From positions 806,001-870,000 of the forward strand of contig CALYLX010000066.1 in NCBI GenBank assembly GCA_944990035.1: DNA of 64,000 nt, written 5' to 3'. A program made the translations under genes and the position numbers. Within the stretch, counting starts at the first letter, position 1, and the number at the start of each line of letters is the position of its first letter. The DNA is from Clitopilus passeckerianus (lineage: Eukaryota; Basidiomycota; Agaricomycetes; Agaricales; Entolomataceae). Below, in pieces: positions 48,171 to 58,420 of this stretch. The notes below the pieces were generated by a model. That model made no database searches, was not told the origin of the DNA, and saw only the letters and a list, made by a program, of their open reading frames with translations.

Positions 48171-50327
48171 TCATATCCCAACGACGTCCTTCGATTGAGT
48201 CTTAGGGATAGCTGCATGATATGCTCGCCTCTTCAGCCGTACTTGCGTCTCCTGCTCGAAGGCGTACCCTATGCTGATGAGGTTGAAACCAGAATATGCG
48301 GTTCCAAAAAATGACATCCCAAATGGTACACCGGGTGCCGGATAAAGAGTTTGGGGTTACGAATGCCCAGTGGTGACATTTTCGGAAAAGAAACTGAGAG
48401 GGACTAGAAACCATTGCAGCCGGTCTTAGCGACGTGTCTATTTCAATAAAAGCGACTTACCTGCTATGATAGCGTACCCGGCAATAGCTGTATCGTAACA
48501 TTAGCGCATTCGCAAACGCGAGAAATCATACGGCAATAGCTAACCTGCTGCAGCGACCGCGTATTCAAACGGAGACACCGGAGATATGAGTGCGTCCAGT
48601 TGATTCTTTTTGAGGGCTGCATCAATACTTCTAGTACGTCCATGATCATGGTTGGCCTTTACTGATTTGAAATAGCTTGAGTTGTACCCCGCTGTACCCT
48701 CGGAAATGAGGAATCTGATAACGAGAAGGACATCATATCAGAAATTAGCTCAGCTGATTGACATAAGATGGAATCTCACTAAAACTGATCCTCATAGGCC
48801 GGCGGTACTGTAGCTCTAAATCTGCGTGATCGATGTCGTACTGGATCAAGTCCGCGAGCGTTTGGACCCCAGTGGGGTTCTTCTTAAGTCTAGCGGAGTA
48901 GGCGTTGAGGTCCTCCTGAGGAAATGGTCTTCAGATGTAACCAGAAACACCTGAGAGGCCCATGTTCAAGACAACGGTTTCATTCTGGGAGTGCAGGAGT
49001 TCATCTGCGTCCGGGAGAGGGGCAGGGTCGACGATAGTCGTGCCGAGGGATTTGAGGGTGACGAGCACTACTTCAAATGCAGCCTCGATACCTGGCAGGT
49101 GGCTAGCGTTGCCCGCAAAACAGTTCCGCGGAACAACTATTCGCTTCCCCACTAACCCGCCCTTCTTCAACGGCTTTGTGTAATCGGGGATTCCGTCAGG
49201 TCGAGTTAGCATGAAATTGTCGTTTGGATCTTTTCCAGCTATGACAGACACAACAATAGCTGCATCCGCCATACTTCTCGTGATAGGTCCAACGGTGTCT
49301 TGATTTCGCGAGATAGGGATAACAGTAAAGGGGTAATTCAAGCCTATACACACGCGTTTGGCAGCTCACCTCCTGCTTGAGATGTCAGCCCAACAGTCCG
49401 TTTAATTCCGACCACGTTGTTGTAGGCGGATGGGCAAGTGATGCTTCCGCTGTCTCAGTCCCTAAGGTCACGGCTGAAGGCCCGGTTGCAGCAGCAACAG
49501 CAGGTCCCGAGGACGAGCCACAGGGATCAGCGTCCGGATAATAAGGATTTGTTCCCTGGCCACCTCGACCTGACTATCCCGAAGCGGTGTATCCTCTTGC
49601 ATGAGTCCACTCTGAAAGATTGGCTTTGCCTATAGACCTTGATTAGGATGAGAGAAGAATGGAACGCCTCAGGGGGGTACAACATACCTAGTATTACAGC
49701 TCCTGCTTTCCTGAGCTTGTTACAACGCCTGCATCCCGAGGCACAACCGAACCCAATAGAGCATAAGATCCTGCTGTAGTATTCATGCCCGTAAAATGGT
49801 ACGAGTTGGCGTCAATTCTGGCAACGACACGTTCGAGCACCCCCATTAAGTGGGTGCAGAAAGGTCAAATATCACCTTTAAGAGTACTGGGATACCGCGT
49901 AAATGACTACGGGGTCCACATTTTTTGCGCTCAGCATCGAGTTCTACAGCTTGAGTAAGGGTTGATAAGTTGAGTTCGATCACAGCACGTAGGCCATGAC
50001 CTTTCCTATTCACTTCATCAATTCGCGCAAAGTATGTCTACAATGCAAGGGTCAAAATGAAGTTGAATGATAAGAATGGGCGGGTATTTGACAGACCTTG
50101 ACCAAATCCATGCTAGAGAAATCACCGCTTTTAAGGCCCTTTTGTAGCTCTGTTACCGATGCTTCATAAAGACTAGGGAAGACGTGTTCGCTATCAGGCT
50201 TGGCCCTTTGGGGTGTTATAGTACACCGACAGGTCGGGGAAAACGTTATGAAGGCAGCCGAGATGCAGAGGTGTTGAACGAGTAGACGTATGAAACCCGT
50301 GTTGCTTCTGCTGCTTGCTAACGGCAT
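48171..50327 (-). pseudogene. secreted amidase pseudogene
   Basis: A degenerate tandem copy of the amidase at 50822-52991, with the exons in the same order. Recognisable parts are S-S-M-D-L-V-K, A-R-I-D-E-V-N, G-I-P-V-L-L-K (the Lys of the triad), M-N-T-T-A-G-S-Y-A-L, P-C-G-S-S-S-G-P-A, P-I-S-R-N-Q-D-T-V-G-P-I-T-R and P-G-V-P-F-G-M. Lesions are a TAG at 49574-49576 where the relative has Trp, a one-base loss in G-T-E-T-D-G-S-I near 49447, a frameshift near 49725, a corrupted exon around D-N-I-A-T, and a stop or frameshift in the last exon near 48390. The homologous start codon appears to have become ACG. The same exon order and high similarity point to local tandem duplication followed by decay. 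Confidence 0.82.
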
Positions 50328-50821
50328 CTCTAAGTTCTGGAAAGGTGACGTTAATGTATACCACTCCGGCTAATCAAAGGATAGTACCTGAGAAACGGGG
50401 GAAGGGAACGTTCGATAGATTGGGCCATCGACAGTGACCCGTTCGCCTGTGTTTGCTGAGCCTTTTGTAACATCTTGGATATGCATACCACTCTATGGGT
50501 TCTGATTGAGCTCAGCACGAGACGCAAGCGCAGGTAATTGGTATTTGGAACGCGGTATTAGTTCTTGGGGCCCTGAGGTTTGGCAGGCCTCAGGAGGGCA
50601 ACTCGTGGGAATTTCTGGCATCCATGTCTAAAATAGCTGCCGGCAGGTCACCTTGGCCACTGTGAGCCAGCGAACGGATTGGTTACGGGCTTGACTGAGA
50701 TAGTTAGCATTACATATACATACGAGCTATAACTGCAATAATACATAGAAATCTGTGTATATATGCTATCTAAATGTTATATTGATATCCCAAAACCCTG
50801 CAAGAATCCATGACTTGCGTG
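50328..50821. other. intergenic between the tandem amidases
   Basis: No gene recognised; sequence downstream of the intact amidase. Confidence 0.5.
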
Positions 50822-52991
50822 TTAATACCGTATAATATCCTTCAGCTGAGTCTTTGGAATAGCTGCAGGATATGCCTTCCTCTTCAACCTTGCTTGCGTC
50901 TTCTGCTCAAAGGCGTACCCAATGCTGATAAGGTTGAATTCAGAGTACGCTGTTCCCAAGAATGTCAGCCCAAATGGAACACCGGGGGCCGGGTAGAGAG
51001 TTTGCGGATAAGCATGTTGAACGGTGACGTTGTCGGGGAAGAAACCAAGAGGCACTAGAAGCAAATTTTAGCGGCGAGTCTATTTCAATAAAGGCGAACA
51101 GGGTACCTGTGATGGTGGGATATCCGGCGATAGCTAGATAGCAACATTAGCACAAGCGCTACACATCATAAGGAGGAAGCTAACATGCTGCCTTGGTCGC
51201 GTACTGATACACGGATAAGGGGTGCACGAGTGCATCTAGTTGATATTCCTTGAGAGTTGAATCGATACCTCTGGTACGTCCAAGGTCGTGGTTTGCCTTG
51301 AGCGACTCGAAATAGCTTGAGTTATACCCCGTAGTACTTTCAGAAACGAGGAGCCTGATAACAAAGGACATATCAGTACTTTCCCTACTGGTTGACTCGG
51401 AGATGGAAGCTTACTGCGATTGGTCCTCATAACCCGGTGGCAACTCCAAACCCGCATGGTCGATGTTGTACTGAATCAAATCCGCGAGTGTTCGGACCCC
51501 GGAAGGATTTGCCTTAAGCCCGGCGAAGTATGTATTGAGGTCTTCCTACAGAAACGGTGTTCAGATTAGGCCCAAGATAAATGAGCAATATTCATACCTT
51601 AAGATCAATGTTTAAAACAACATTTTCGTCTTCAGACAGCTCGAGGTCATCCGTATCCGGGAGGTCAGCAGGATCGATAATCGTCGCACCGAGCATTTTG
51701 AGGGTAACCAGGGCTGCTTCGAATGCAGCTTGAATGTCAGGGAGTTGGCTAGCATTGTCCACGAAAAGTTTGCGGGGAACACCAATCCTCTTTCCTGCCA
51801 AGGCATCCTTCCTCAACGCTTTCGTATAATCAGGAACCGTGGCGGGCTGGGCAAGCGTGAAATTGTCGTTTGCGTCTTTACCAGCGATGACCGATAGAAC
51901 GATAGCTGCATCAGCAAGGTTCCTGGTTATAGGTCCAACACTATCCTGGTTTCTTGAGATCGGAATAACTGTCAAAAAGTTAGATTAGAGGTATGTCTGC
52001 GAAGGAAGTTTGAGTGATTTACCTCCCGCACGAGATGTCAGCCCGACAGTTGGTTTGACTCCGACAACGTTATTATAGGCGGAGGGGCAATTGATGCTGC
52101 CATCGGTTTCAGTCCCTAGGGCCACGGCTGCGAGCCCAATTGCAGCAGCAACAGCAGACCCCGAAGACGAGCCACAGGGATCGGCGTCCGGATAATAGGG
52201 ATTCGTTCCCTGGCCACCTCGACCTGACCATCCAGAGGCGATGCCGCCTTTCGCATGAGCCCATTCAGATAGGTTGGCCTTGCCTGGAAACCTAGATGAG
52301 CATGATTGTGTAAGAAAATGAGTCCGCAACATACCCAGTATTATGGCGCCTGCCTTCCTGAGCCTTGCTACAACGCCTGCATCCCGTGGAACAATCGAGC
52401 CTATCAAAGCATAAGAGCCTGCGGTCGTATTAAGACCTACAAAAGCACAATCAGTTCACGTATAGTCGAAGAGATACTTAGACAAACCTTCCGAGGCAAT
52501 GGTCGCAATGTTATCCTAGCCGTCATGCAAGTATGAGTACGTCCGAAACCACACAACAAGAGAGTAAAATAACCTTCAGAAGCACCGGTATCCCATGTAG
52601 GGGACTACGAGGGCCATGCTTCTTGCGTTCGGCGTCAAGATCGGCAGCTTGCGTAAGAGCCGATGGGTTCAGCTCAATCACGGCACGTAAACCAGGTCCA
52701 TTAATGTTCACTTCGTCAATTCGGGCAAAGTAAGCCTGAAGTTCACACGCAAGATTAGTAGATATACAAGGACGGTACTGAGAGAAGCAGACAGACTTTG
52801 ACCAAGTCCATGCTGGAGAAATGACCGGCATTTAGACCCTCCTGAAGCTCAGTTATTGAGGCTTCGTAGAGGTCAGGAAAGACGTAAGTGCCATCCGGCT
52901 TGGTGTTCCGGGGAGTGACAGCACACCAGGAGGTTTGTGCATACGCTATAAACGACGCGAAGATCCAGAGGTAGCGAATAAACAAGCGCAT
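50822..52991 (-). CDS. secreted amidase-signature hydrolase
   Basis: An amidase signature (AS) family enzyme, hydrolysing C-N amide bonds with a Ser-cisSer-Lys triad; substrate unknown. The start M-R-L-F-I-R-Y-L-W-I-F-A-S-F leads a signal peptide, so it is probably secreted. Visible AS landmarks are G-I-P-V-L-L-K|D-N-I-A-T (Lys), N-T-T-A-G-S-Y-A-L, A-N-L-S-E-W, P-C-G-S-S-S-G-S-A-V-A-A-A (cis-Ser), G-T-E-T-D-G-S-I (nucleophile Ser), G-V-K-P-T-V-G-L, D-S-V-G-P-I-T-R and P-G-V-P-F-G-L-T-F-L-G. About nine exons with short introns keep the frame. The internal ATG at 52991 was preferred to an upstream in-frame start because it places the signal peptide first. The neighbouring downstream copy is a pseudogene. 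Confidence 0.85.
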
Positions 52992-55060
52992 GTGGTTCCT
53001 GCTCTTCGTTGCTTGCTGTTTGGGATAATTTCCTTCAACTTCAAGTTCTTGCAACGGTCACAACATCAATATATACCATTCCATCAAGTAAATTATACAA
53101 GCGCTTACGATAACCACCTGCGGATCCGTGAAAGCGAGACGTCAGAAAAGCTGATCCCCTCGCCATAGCCTTTTGCTGTGGCAATAGAAATATCACCTTG
53201 GGCGCACATGGCACATCAGGAAGATCCTCTGACGGAGCTGCGCCCGCCTCAACCGAGGTAACTGGACCGTAGCGCGCAATGTGTTGAAGCTGGGGAGTGG
53301 TAGCACATGGTGGTCACAGGGTGAAGAGCGCAGGATGCCGAGCCCCGACCCCGTGGCAAACGGAAAACTGCGATCGCGTACAAGCAGCCTGGCGCTTTCT
53401 CTAGCGCTACGCTTGCGACCTCACTCGCAGCAACGGGTCGTAAGGAGCATCTTTTATCCTCTTTTAGTAAGGTCTAATGATCTCAGGCAAAGGTATATCA
53501 TGCCTTTGTATAGTGACTCTGAGCCCTGTTGGGACACCGAGCGATTTCATAGATGGACATTAACCAAACCAGAGAGGCGTCAAACGATGGAGCCCAGATC
53601 GTATGCCAGTGTTGTAATATGGTGTTTGCGAGGAGAAAACGGCGAGACATTACCACCGTCTATCTGCTCAGCGCTTAGCACTTCGATGATTAAAAGTGGA
53701 ACATAGTGGTTCACTAGCACACCTCTCAAGGGTACGGCAGCCCTTTCGGTTTTTGACTGGCTTCAATCACGCCATAATCGAACATCGGGTAAGTGCCGTT
53801 GTGGTTTCACACCAGAGAATGCAAGACCCTTCCCTTTACCAAGTGTACTCCCAGGCCTCTCCTGTTTGCTAGAGATTTCTGGCACGTTGGCGACTACATC
53901 ATCCGGAATCAGGCAGAGTCAACGAGCTCTCTCGCTCTGTATTTTGTCACCGACTTCTACAAAAGCTATTGCTTACTCATAATAGGCTTGGAGTCGATCG
54001 TGGTCTTCACCTGATGTCGATTGGGAAGCCAATACTTGCTGCGATATTGCGAGTGTGCATGGCCGGTTTCTTACTCGTTCTGTCACACATTCGAATGACC
54101 AAAACCCTGGGGACCGTGTTCAGATGAAAGCGTACCTTGAACGGCCTATCCAACCCATCAAGCTATTTCGGAGCCTTTATCCTGGTGCGTTGTGCGATTA
54201 CCCCAATCTCGTTATCAAGCTGATCTATCTGGACAGACGGCATCATGGAAATTCCTCGGAATGAAGCTCCAAGTTACTTTTTATCGCAGAACTAGGTACG
54301 TTGATAGCTTAATGCCAGAGTATTCGGCCTGTGTTTGATTTTTTGTCACCCTAGAAGTCAATAGGAAGTCCCTCTAATCGATTGCCCGCGTGGTGAACTT
54401 CTTAATTCTGCAAGCCGCCCATGCTGAGAGCTGAGGTCATTAGACGAAGCATGCAATGGACGGGAAATTCACCCTTGTTGCTTGTCAGGCGCTCCATACG
54501 AATAGATGCCACTCCCAAGCCGCATGGCGGTGGCTGCTCCCTAGAGGTGAGGGTGCGGCCTACATTTGACACGAGACATAACGACTGAGTCTGCCTATCC
54601 TGGCGGACGATTTCTAGAGAATTTATTTTGTCATATATTGTTAGCGAGCGGGCCGCGAAGTACCGGACCTGAGCGTGGCGCAAGTTCCCTAGTTTAATGT
54701 TACACTTGGTCAAAGCAAGTCTCAAAAGACGTGCAGATCCAAGGGGTATGCAGGTATTTGAGGTACGGGTGTGGCCCATTAATCAAGGTGCATTGGCTAA
54801 CATTTGCTGACAGGAAGAATGAGGCGAACACAGTGGTAAGTTGGGAAAATCTCCTATCACATGTAGGCCACCGAAGAAAATACCAGACGGATGGGGGGTA
54901 TTTAATCCGGAGCAAATGGCATCCCTGGCCAATACGTATCATTTCCCTCCCCTCCACTAAACTCACATCCTCGACGTCAACTGGTCCCGCATCAATACTG
55001 TCGACGACAATCCTAGTAGATCCGAACTAACCACCATCCCTCTTCGTTCACCCTGTTTAA
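52992..55060. other. intergenic, only the ZFL5 promoter identified
   Basis: About 2 kb without a supportable gene. The last 170 bp resemble the ZFL4 upstream region. Confidence 0.45.
54899..54905 (+). promoter_or_regulatory. TATA-like box of ZFL5
   Basis: TATTTAA 162 nt upstream of the ZFL5 ATG, followed by CCCCTCCACTAAACT as at ZFL4. Confidence 0.5.
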
Positions 55061-55684
55061 ATGACCACACTTCGCTCTTCGACCAGAACGTGAGTCGTAC
55101 CTGTCCTGGTTAAAAGCAAGCTGTTGAGCAGCCCTTCTCCTTCCAGCTCGAGAAGGAATCCTGGTCGAGGGCCCCATAACATGTCCGTGGCCGCTCGGCG
55201 AGCGATGCTTATGAACCACCCTTGGGTTGTTCCTGGTGCCGTGACCCCACATTCAGTCGTCTGTGCAGGCTGCGGCAATGAGATCAAAATGGACAGCCGC
55301 GGAGAATATTACGTCGGCTTCTGGACAAAGCACACGAAAAGATGTAGAAGTATCTTGATTGGTGAATTGCAGCGTCGTCGGGGCTACACCGTAAGTGTGT
55401 CTGTCGGGATTTATTAGCTCTTGAGCTAAATTATCCTGCAGGTCGGAGAGGCCCGCGACTATCTTGATACGCAGAAGAAAGCTAGACTACAGGCCGGTAG
55501 ACAGGCCAGGGAACGTACCCGGGCAGATGCCCAAGCTCATGAGTCCGATTGGGAAACCATCACGGACAGTGAGTCTTCAAGCAGCGACGCGAGCCTCCCT
55601 CGGAGCCCGGTTTCTACGTCTGCCAGCCGCCCTATTGCTCGTAAGGAGTTCCATCTGAACCCAGTGGTTGAACCAAATACCTAG
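55061..55684 (+). CDS. ZFL5: shortened zinc-finger-like protein, 171 aa
   Basis: Closest relative of ZFL4. Three exons (55061-55089, 55147-55390, 55442-55684) in phase give 171 aa. M-T-T-L-R-S is followed by R-G-P-H-N-M-S and the finger C49-x2-C52-x19-H72-x3-C76 with the core M-D-S-R-G-E-Y-Y-V-G-F-W-T-K-H. Then come the charged stretch D-T-Q-K-K-A-R, an acidic Ser-rich region and I-A-R-K-E-F-H-L-N-P-V. Two differences from ZFL4 matter. The 70-nt second exon of ZFL4 has no counterpart. A one-base loss just after the conserved motif (near 55670-55676) brings an early TAG at 55682; the old C-terminus, with L-H-E-D-L, is still readable in another frame up to about 55773. It could still be expressed with an intact finger, or be an incipient pseudogene. 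Confidence 0.68.
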
Positions 55685-55786
55685 CTCCCCCTTCGGATTC
55701 TCCCGCTCCTGCTACCCTCGTGTACCAGTTACACGAGGACTTGAACACCATCTGTTTGAACGATAGAGTCTAGCTGGGGCAGTCGG

Positions 55787-55965
55787 GATAATCTCTGTTA
55801 GAACTTCGGAGTCGTTTCATTTCAATGCCATGTTTTAAACCTCTGTCCATATGCCTGAACCCTGCCGGACGTATTTTGCACGTCTATACAGCATGAGGAC
55901 CTTTCATCTTGTGACGCCCTATTACGATCTTTTCTCTTCGGTGGCTTTCGCGTGTGTTGGCATAC
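55787..55965 (+). repeat. 3' flank of ZFL5, shared with ZFL4
   Basis: Counterpart of 25880-26046 on the opposite strand: TCTCTGTTAGAACTTCGGAG, then CATCTTGTGACG and a CTTCGGTG block. Confidence 0.65.
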
Positions 55966-56292
55966 ATGTCTTTAAAAGTCCCATCGATGAGAGCAGATCG
56001 TTGAATTCAGCAATATCCGTGGGCATGACTTTGAAGGGTGTCGGGGGTGGGAAAAGACCATTGTGGGCGCTCTCAAGGGTCCTGTGGGTCACTGGATGTC
56101 TGCATGATTTTGAGTGTGATGACGCGGTCAGCAGGTGTCGATTGGCGAGATCGTGGCACCTCGATCACGAATAGTCTCTTTCTCGAGTCCATGATGTGCC
56201 TGCGATCCGTCAAAGGTTCTGCATCAATTGTGCGCCGTTAGGCCTTCTTTCACCGTAGACTCGGCGTCGACGGCCGAGTCTCTTTCAGCTCT

Positions 56293-56460
56293 CGGAAAAA
56301 CATGCAAATCCATGTCAAATGGTAGCTCTACCTCCCTGGTCTCTCCAGTGTCTGCATGACTTCAAAAATAAACCTTTGCCTCCTTCGACATGCTGAGGGG
56401 CGACCAGCCCTGATTAATTCTTCGGATAAACACGCAAATCCATGTCAAGTGATAACTTTA
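56293..56460. repeat. pair of 38-bp imperfect direct repeats
   Basis: 56293-56330 and 56423-56460 agree at about 32 of 38 positions and share the core GCAAATCCATGTCAA. They are 130 bp apart. Non-coding, between ZFL5 and GH12 C. Confidence 0.65.
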
Positions 56461-56656
56461 CGTCTTGTTGGCTGATCTATATGACATCGATTTCCACAGG
56501 ATTTCCATGCGTCTGTGTTCACAAGCTATTTTTGAGGGTCTCTAATTCGAGTAGAGTCGAGGATGGCACAGACTATAAGAGACAAGCCTGAACTCCATTC
56601 TCTTCAGCAACTTCAACAGCAACTTGAGTAACTCGCTCTCTTAGCCTCTTCCAGCC

Positions 56657-57818
56657 ATGTACAAGCTCCTTCATCTCGCCCTCCTCGGTTTTGTTGCCTC
56701 CTCGCACGGCCAGACAATCAATGGAAACAGTTGCATTGGAGCTGGAGCGTACACATTGTGCAACAACCTCTGGGGTGCTAGTAAATGCTCCGTTGCTTTG
56801 CGCGCCATGCCTGCTCATCGTGGTCCTACTCCCAGGCTCTGGCGTTGGCGGCCAATCCTCGACCTTGAACAGTGCCAATGGCAACTCGGTCGCCTGGGTC
56901 ACTAACTGGAACTGGCAGAATAACCAGAATAACGTTAAAAGTTGTCAGTTGATTTCATTGCAAGTCCATAGAGACAACCAACTCACTGTCCGCTCTCCAG
57001 ATGCCAACGTGGTGCACAACACTGCCAAGGGCGTTCAGGTCAGTCCCGACAGTGGTGTCTTCGACCTTGGGGTACTCAGGCTAATTTCCAATAGCTTGCA
57101 AGCGTTGCTTCCGCTCCTTCCTCCTGGAACTGGTACTACCAGTCCAGGTCGAACCCACTCCGAGCTGACGTCGCGTAGGTTAGCCCTTGCTCTGCCTCGT
57201 CCAACAAATTTAAATATTCTGCTGGCTACGACATCTGGCTTGGCTGGGCCGCCTCTGGCAATCCTGCCTCCTCAGCGTCCTCTTACGAGATGTACGCCCC
57301 TACTTCCAAAAATAGCTGACTCCGGTGCTAACTGTCATCCAGCATGATTTGGCTCTCTGGTCAAGGAGGGTAAGTTCATACATTTCTGTCCTCATCCTTT
57401 CTTGTACCGATTAAACCTGCAGAGTTCAACCTATTGGAGGCCAGATTGTGGGCAGCCTTAGCTTGGCCGGCCATCGTTGGAACCTCTGGAGTGGACCTAA
57501 TGCCAACTGGCAGGTCCTCTCCTTCGTCAGTGCTGAGGCGATATCACCAACTTCAACGGCGACTTGAATCAATTCTTCCGTACGTAACTCGCCCTTGGCC
57601 CCTGCCAGAGCTCATGAAAATCGTTCGAATAGAATACCTCGTCAACAACCAAGGTGTTTCGCAGTGGCAGGTGAGTATAACGGTACCTTGTGGCCCTTAA
57701 CGACTCCTGACCCTATTTTCACCAGTACATTCAATCAATTCAAGCTGGCACTGAGCCCTTCACTGGTGCCGCCAACCTCATCACCAACAACTACAGTGTC
57801 GCTGTCAATCGCAAGTGA
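56657..57818 (+). pseudogene. GH12 C: decayed endoglucanase/xyloglucanase
   Basis: Third GH12 homologue. The signal peptide M-Y-K-L-L-H-L-A-L-L-G-F-V-A, N-L-W-G-A|S, W-N-W-Q-N-N-Q-N-N-V-K-S|Y-A-N, S-Y-E-I|M-I-W-L-S-G, G-H-R-W-N-L-W and G-T-E-P-F-T-G-A-A...V-N-R-K-stop are all present with the same intron positions as GH12 B. Two independent lesions are seen. The acceptor before Y-D-I-W reads TGG where GH12 A and B have TAG, at about 57221, and no other AG lies close enough. One base is missing in the exon encoding S-F-V-S-A-D-G-D-I near 57539, giving a TGA soon after. Otherwise it is well preserved, so the decay is recent. It lies downstream of ZFL5 and mirrors ZFL4-GH12 B. Confidence 0.82.
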
Positions 57819-58420
57819 GGGGCTTTGAGAAGTCACGCTGAATACTTCCATAAATTCTTTTTCTTGCCTTTTAAAAACTTTTCTCAAGTAGAATGGTTGA
57901 ACCATTTGTGTCTGCAAATATACGTAATTGAAATGACGCGGCCCGAGCTCATTGTTAAATTTCATCTTATGTGATGCTTTTCTCATGGAAATTCTCCGGA
58001 AAAACCTGAAGCATATGTAGAGCTTGTTCCCTGAGGTGAATGACGCTACATCAGCTCACGGTGCCGGTCAATGGTGGCACTCGTCGAGTCTAAATCTTGT
58101 TGCCGTTTCACATTCTAACGAACGACTCTTCGATCATGCCGCCCCGGGCCGCTACGTATGGTGCCCGGAAAAACCTGTCAATGTTCAGTTGTTTATTTTG
58201 CACAGCGTCATATGGTCGAAGACGCAAGGCGAGTGCAAATCACCTTTAATTACGTCCGTGGATCAAACGAAGCACAATATAGAGTATCCACCGAGTCCCG
58301 ATTCAACTCAATAATTGACCACAATTCAGCATCGACGACGGCAGCAGGTTGGTTGCCGGACCCGCCGCTGTGGACGTTCACAAAGAAAAGTTTACTGGGC
58401 ATTGTCCATTCCTCATTCTT
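57819..58420. other. convergent spacer with block trailing segment
   Basis: Between GH12 C and the terpene synthase end. It contains the trailing segment shared with 22540-22745. Confidence 0.5.
58055..58250 (+). repeat. trailing segment of duplicated block, copy 2
   Basis: Partner of 22540-22745 (minus). A plus-strand open frame across it (58024-58314, 96 codons) contains W-H-S-S-S and H-S-V-I-W-S-K, also recognisable in the partner. Confidence 0.6.

Larger units (their letters stand above)
55685..56656. other. spacer between ZFL5 and GH12 C
   Basis: Contains the relic ZFL5 C-terminus, the shared 3' flank (55787-55965) and a pair of 38-bp direct repeats. A TATAAGAG element near 56574 precedes GH12 C. 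Confidence 0.5.
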
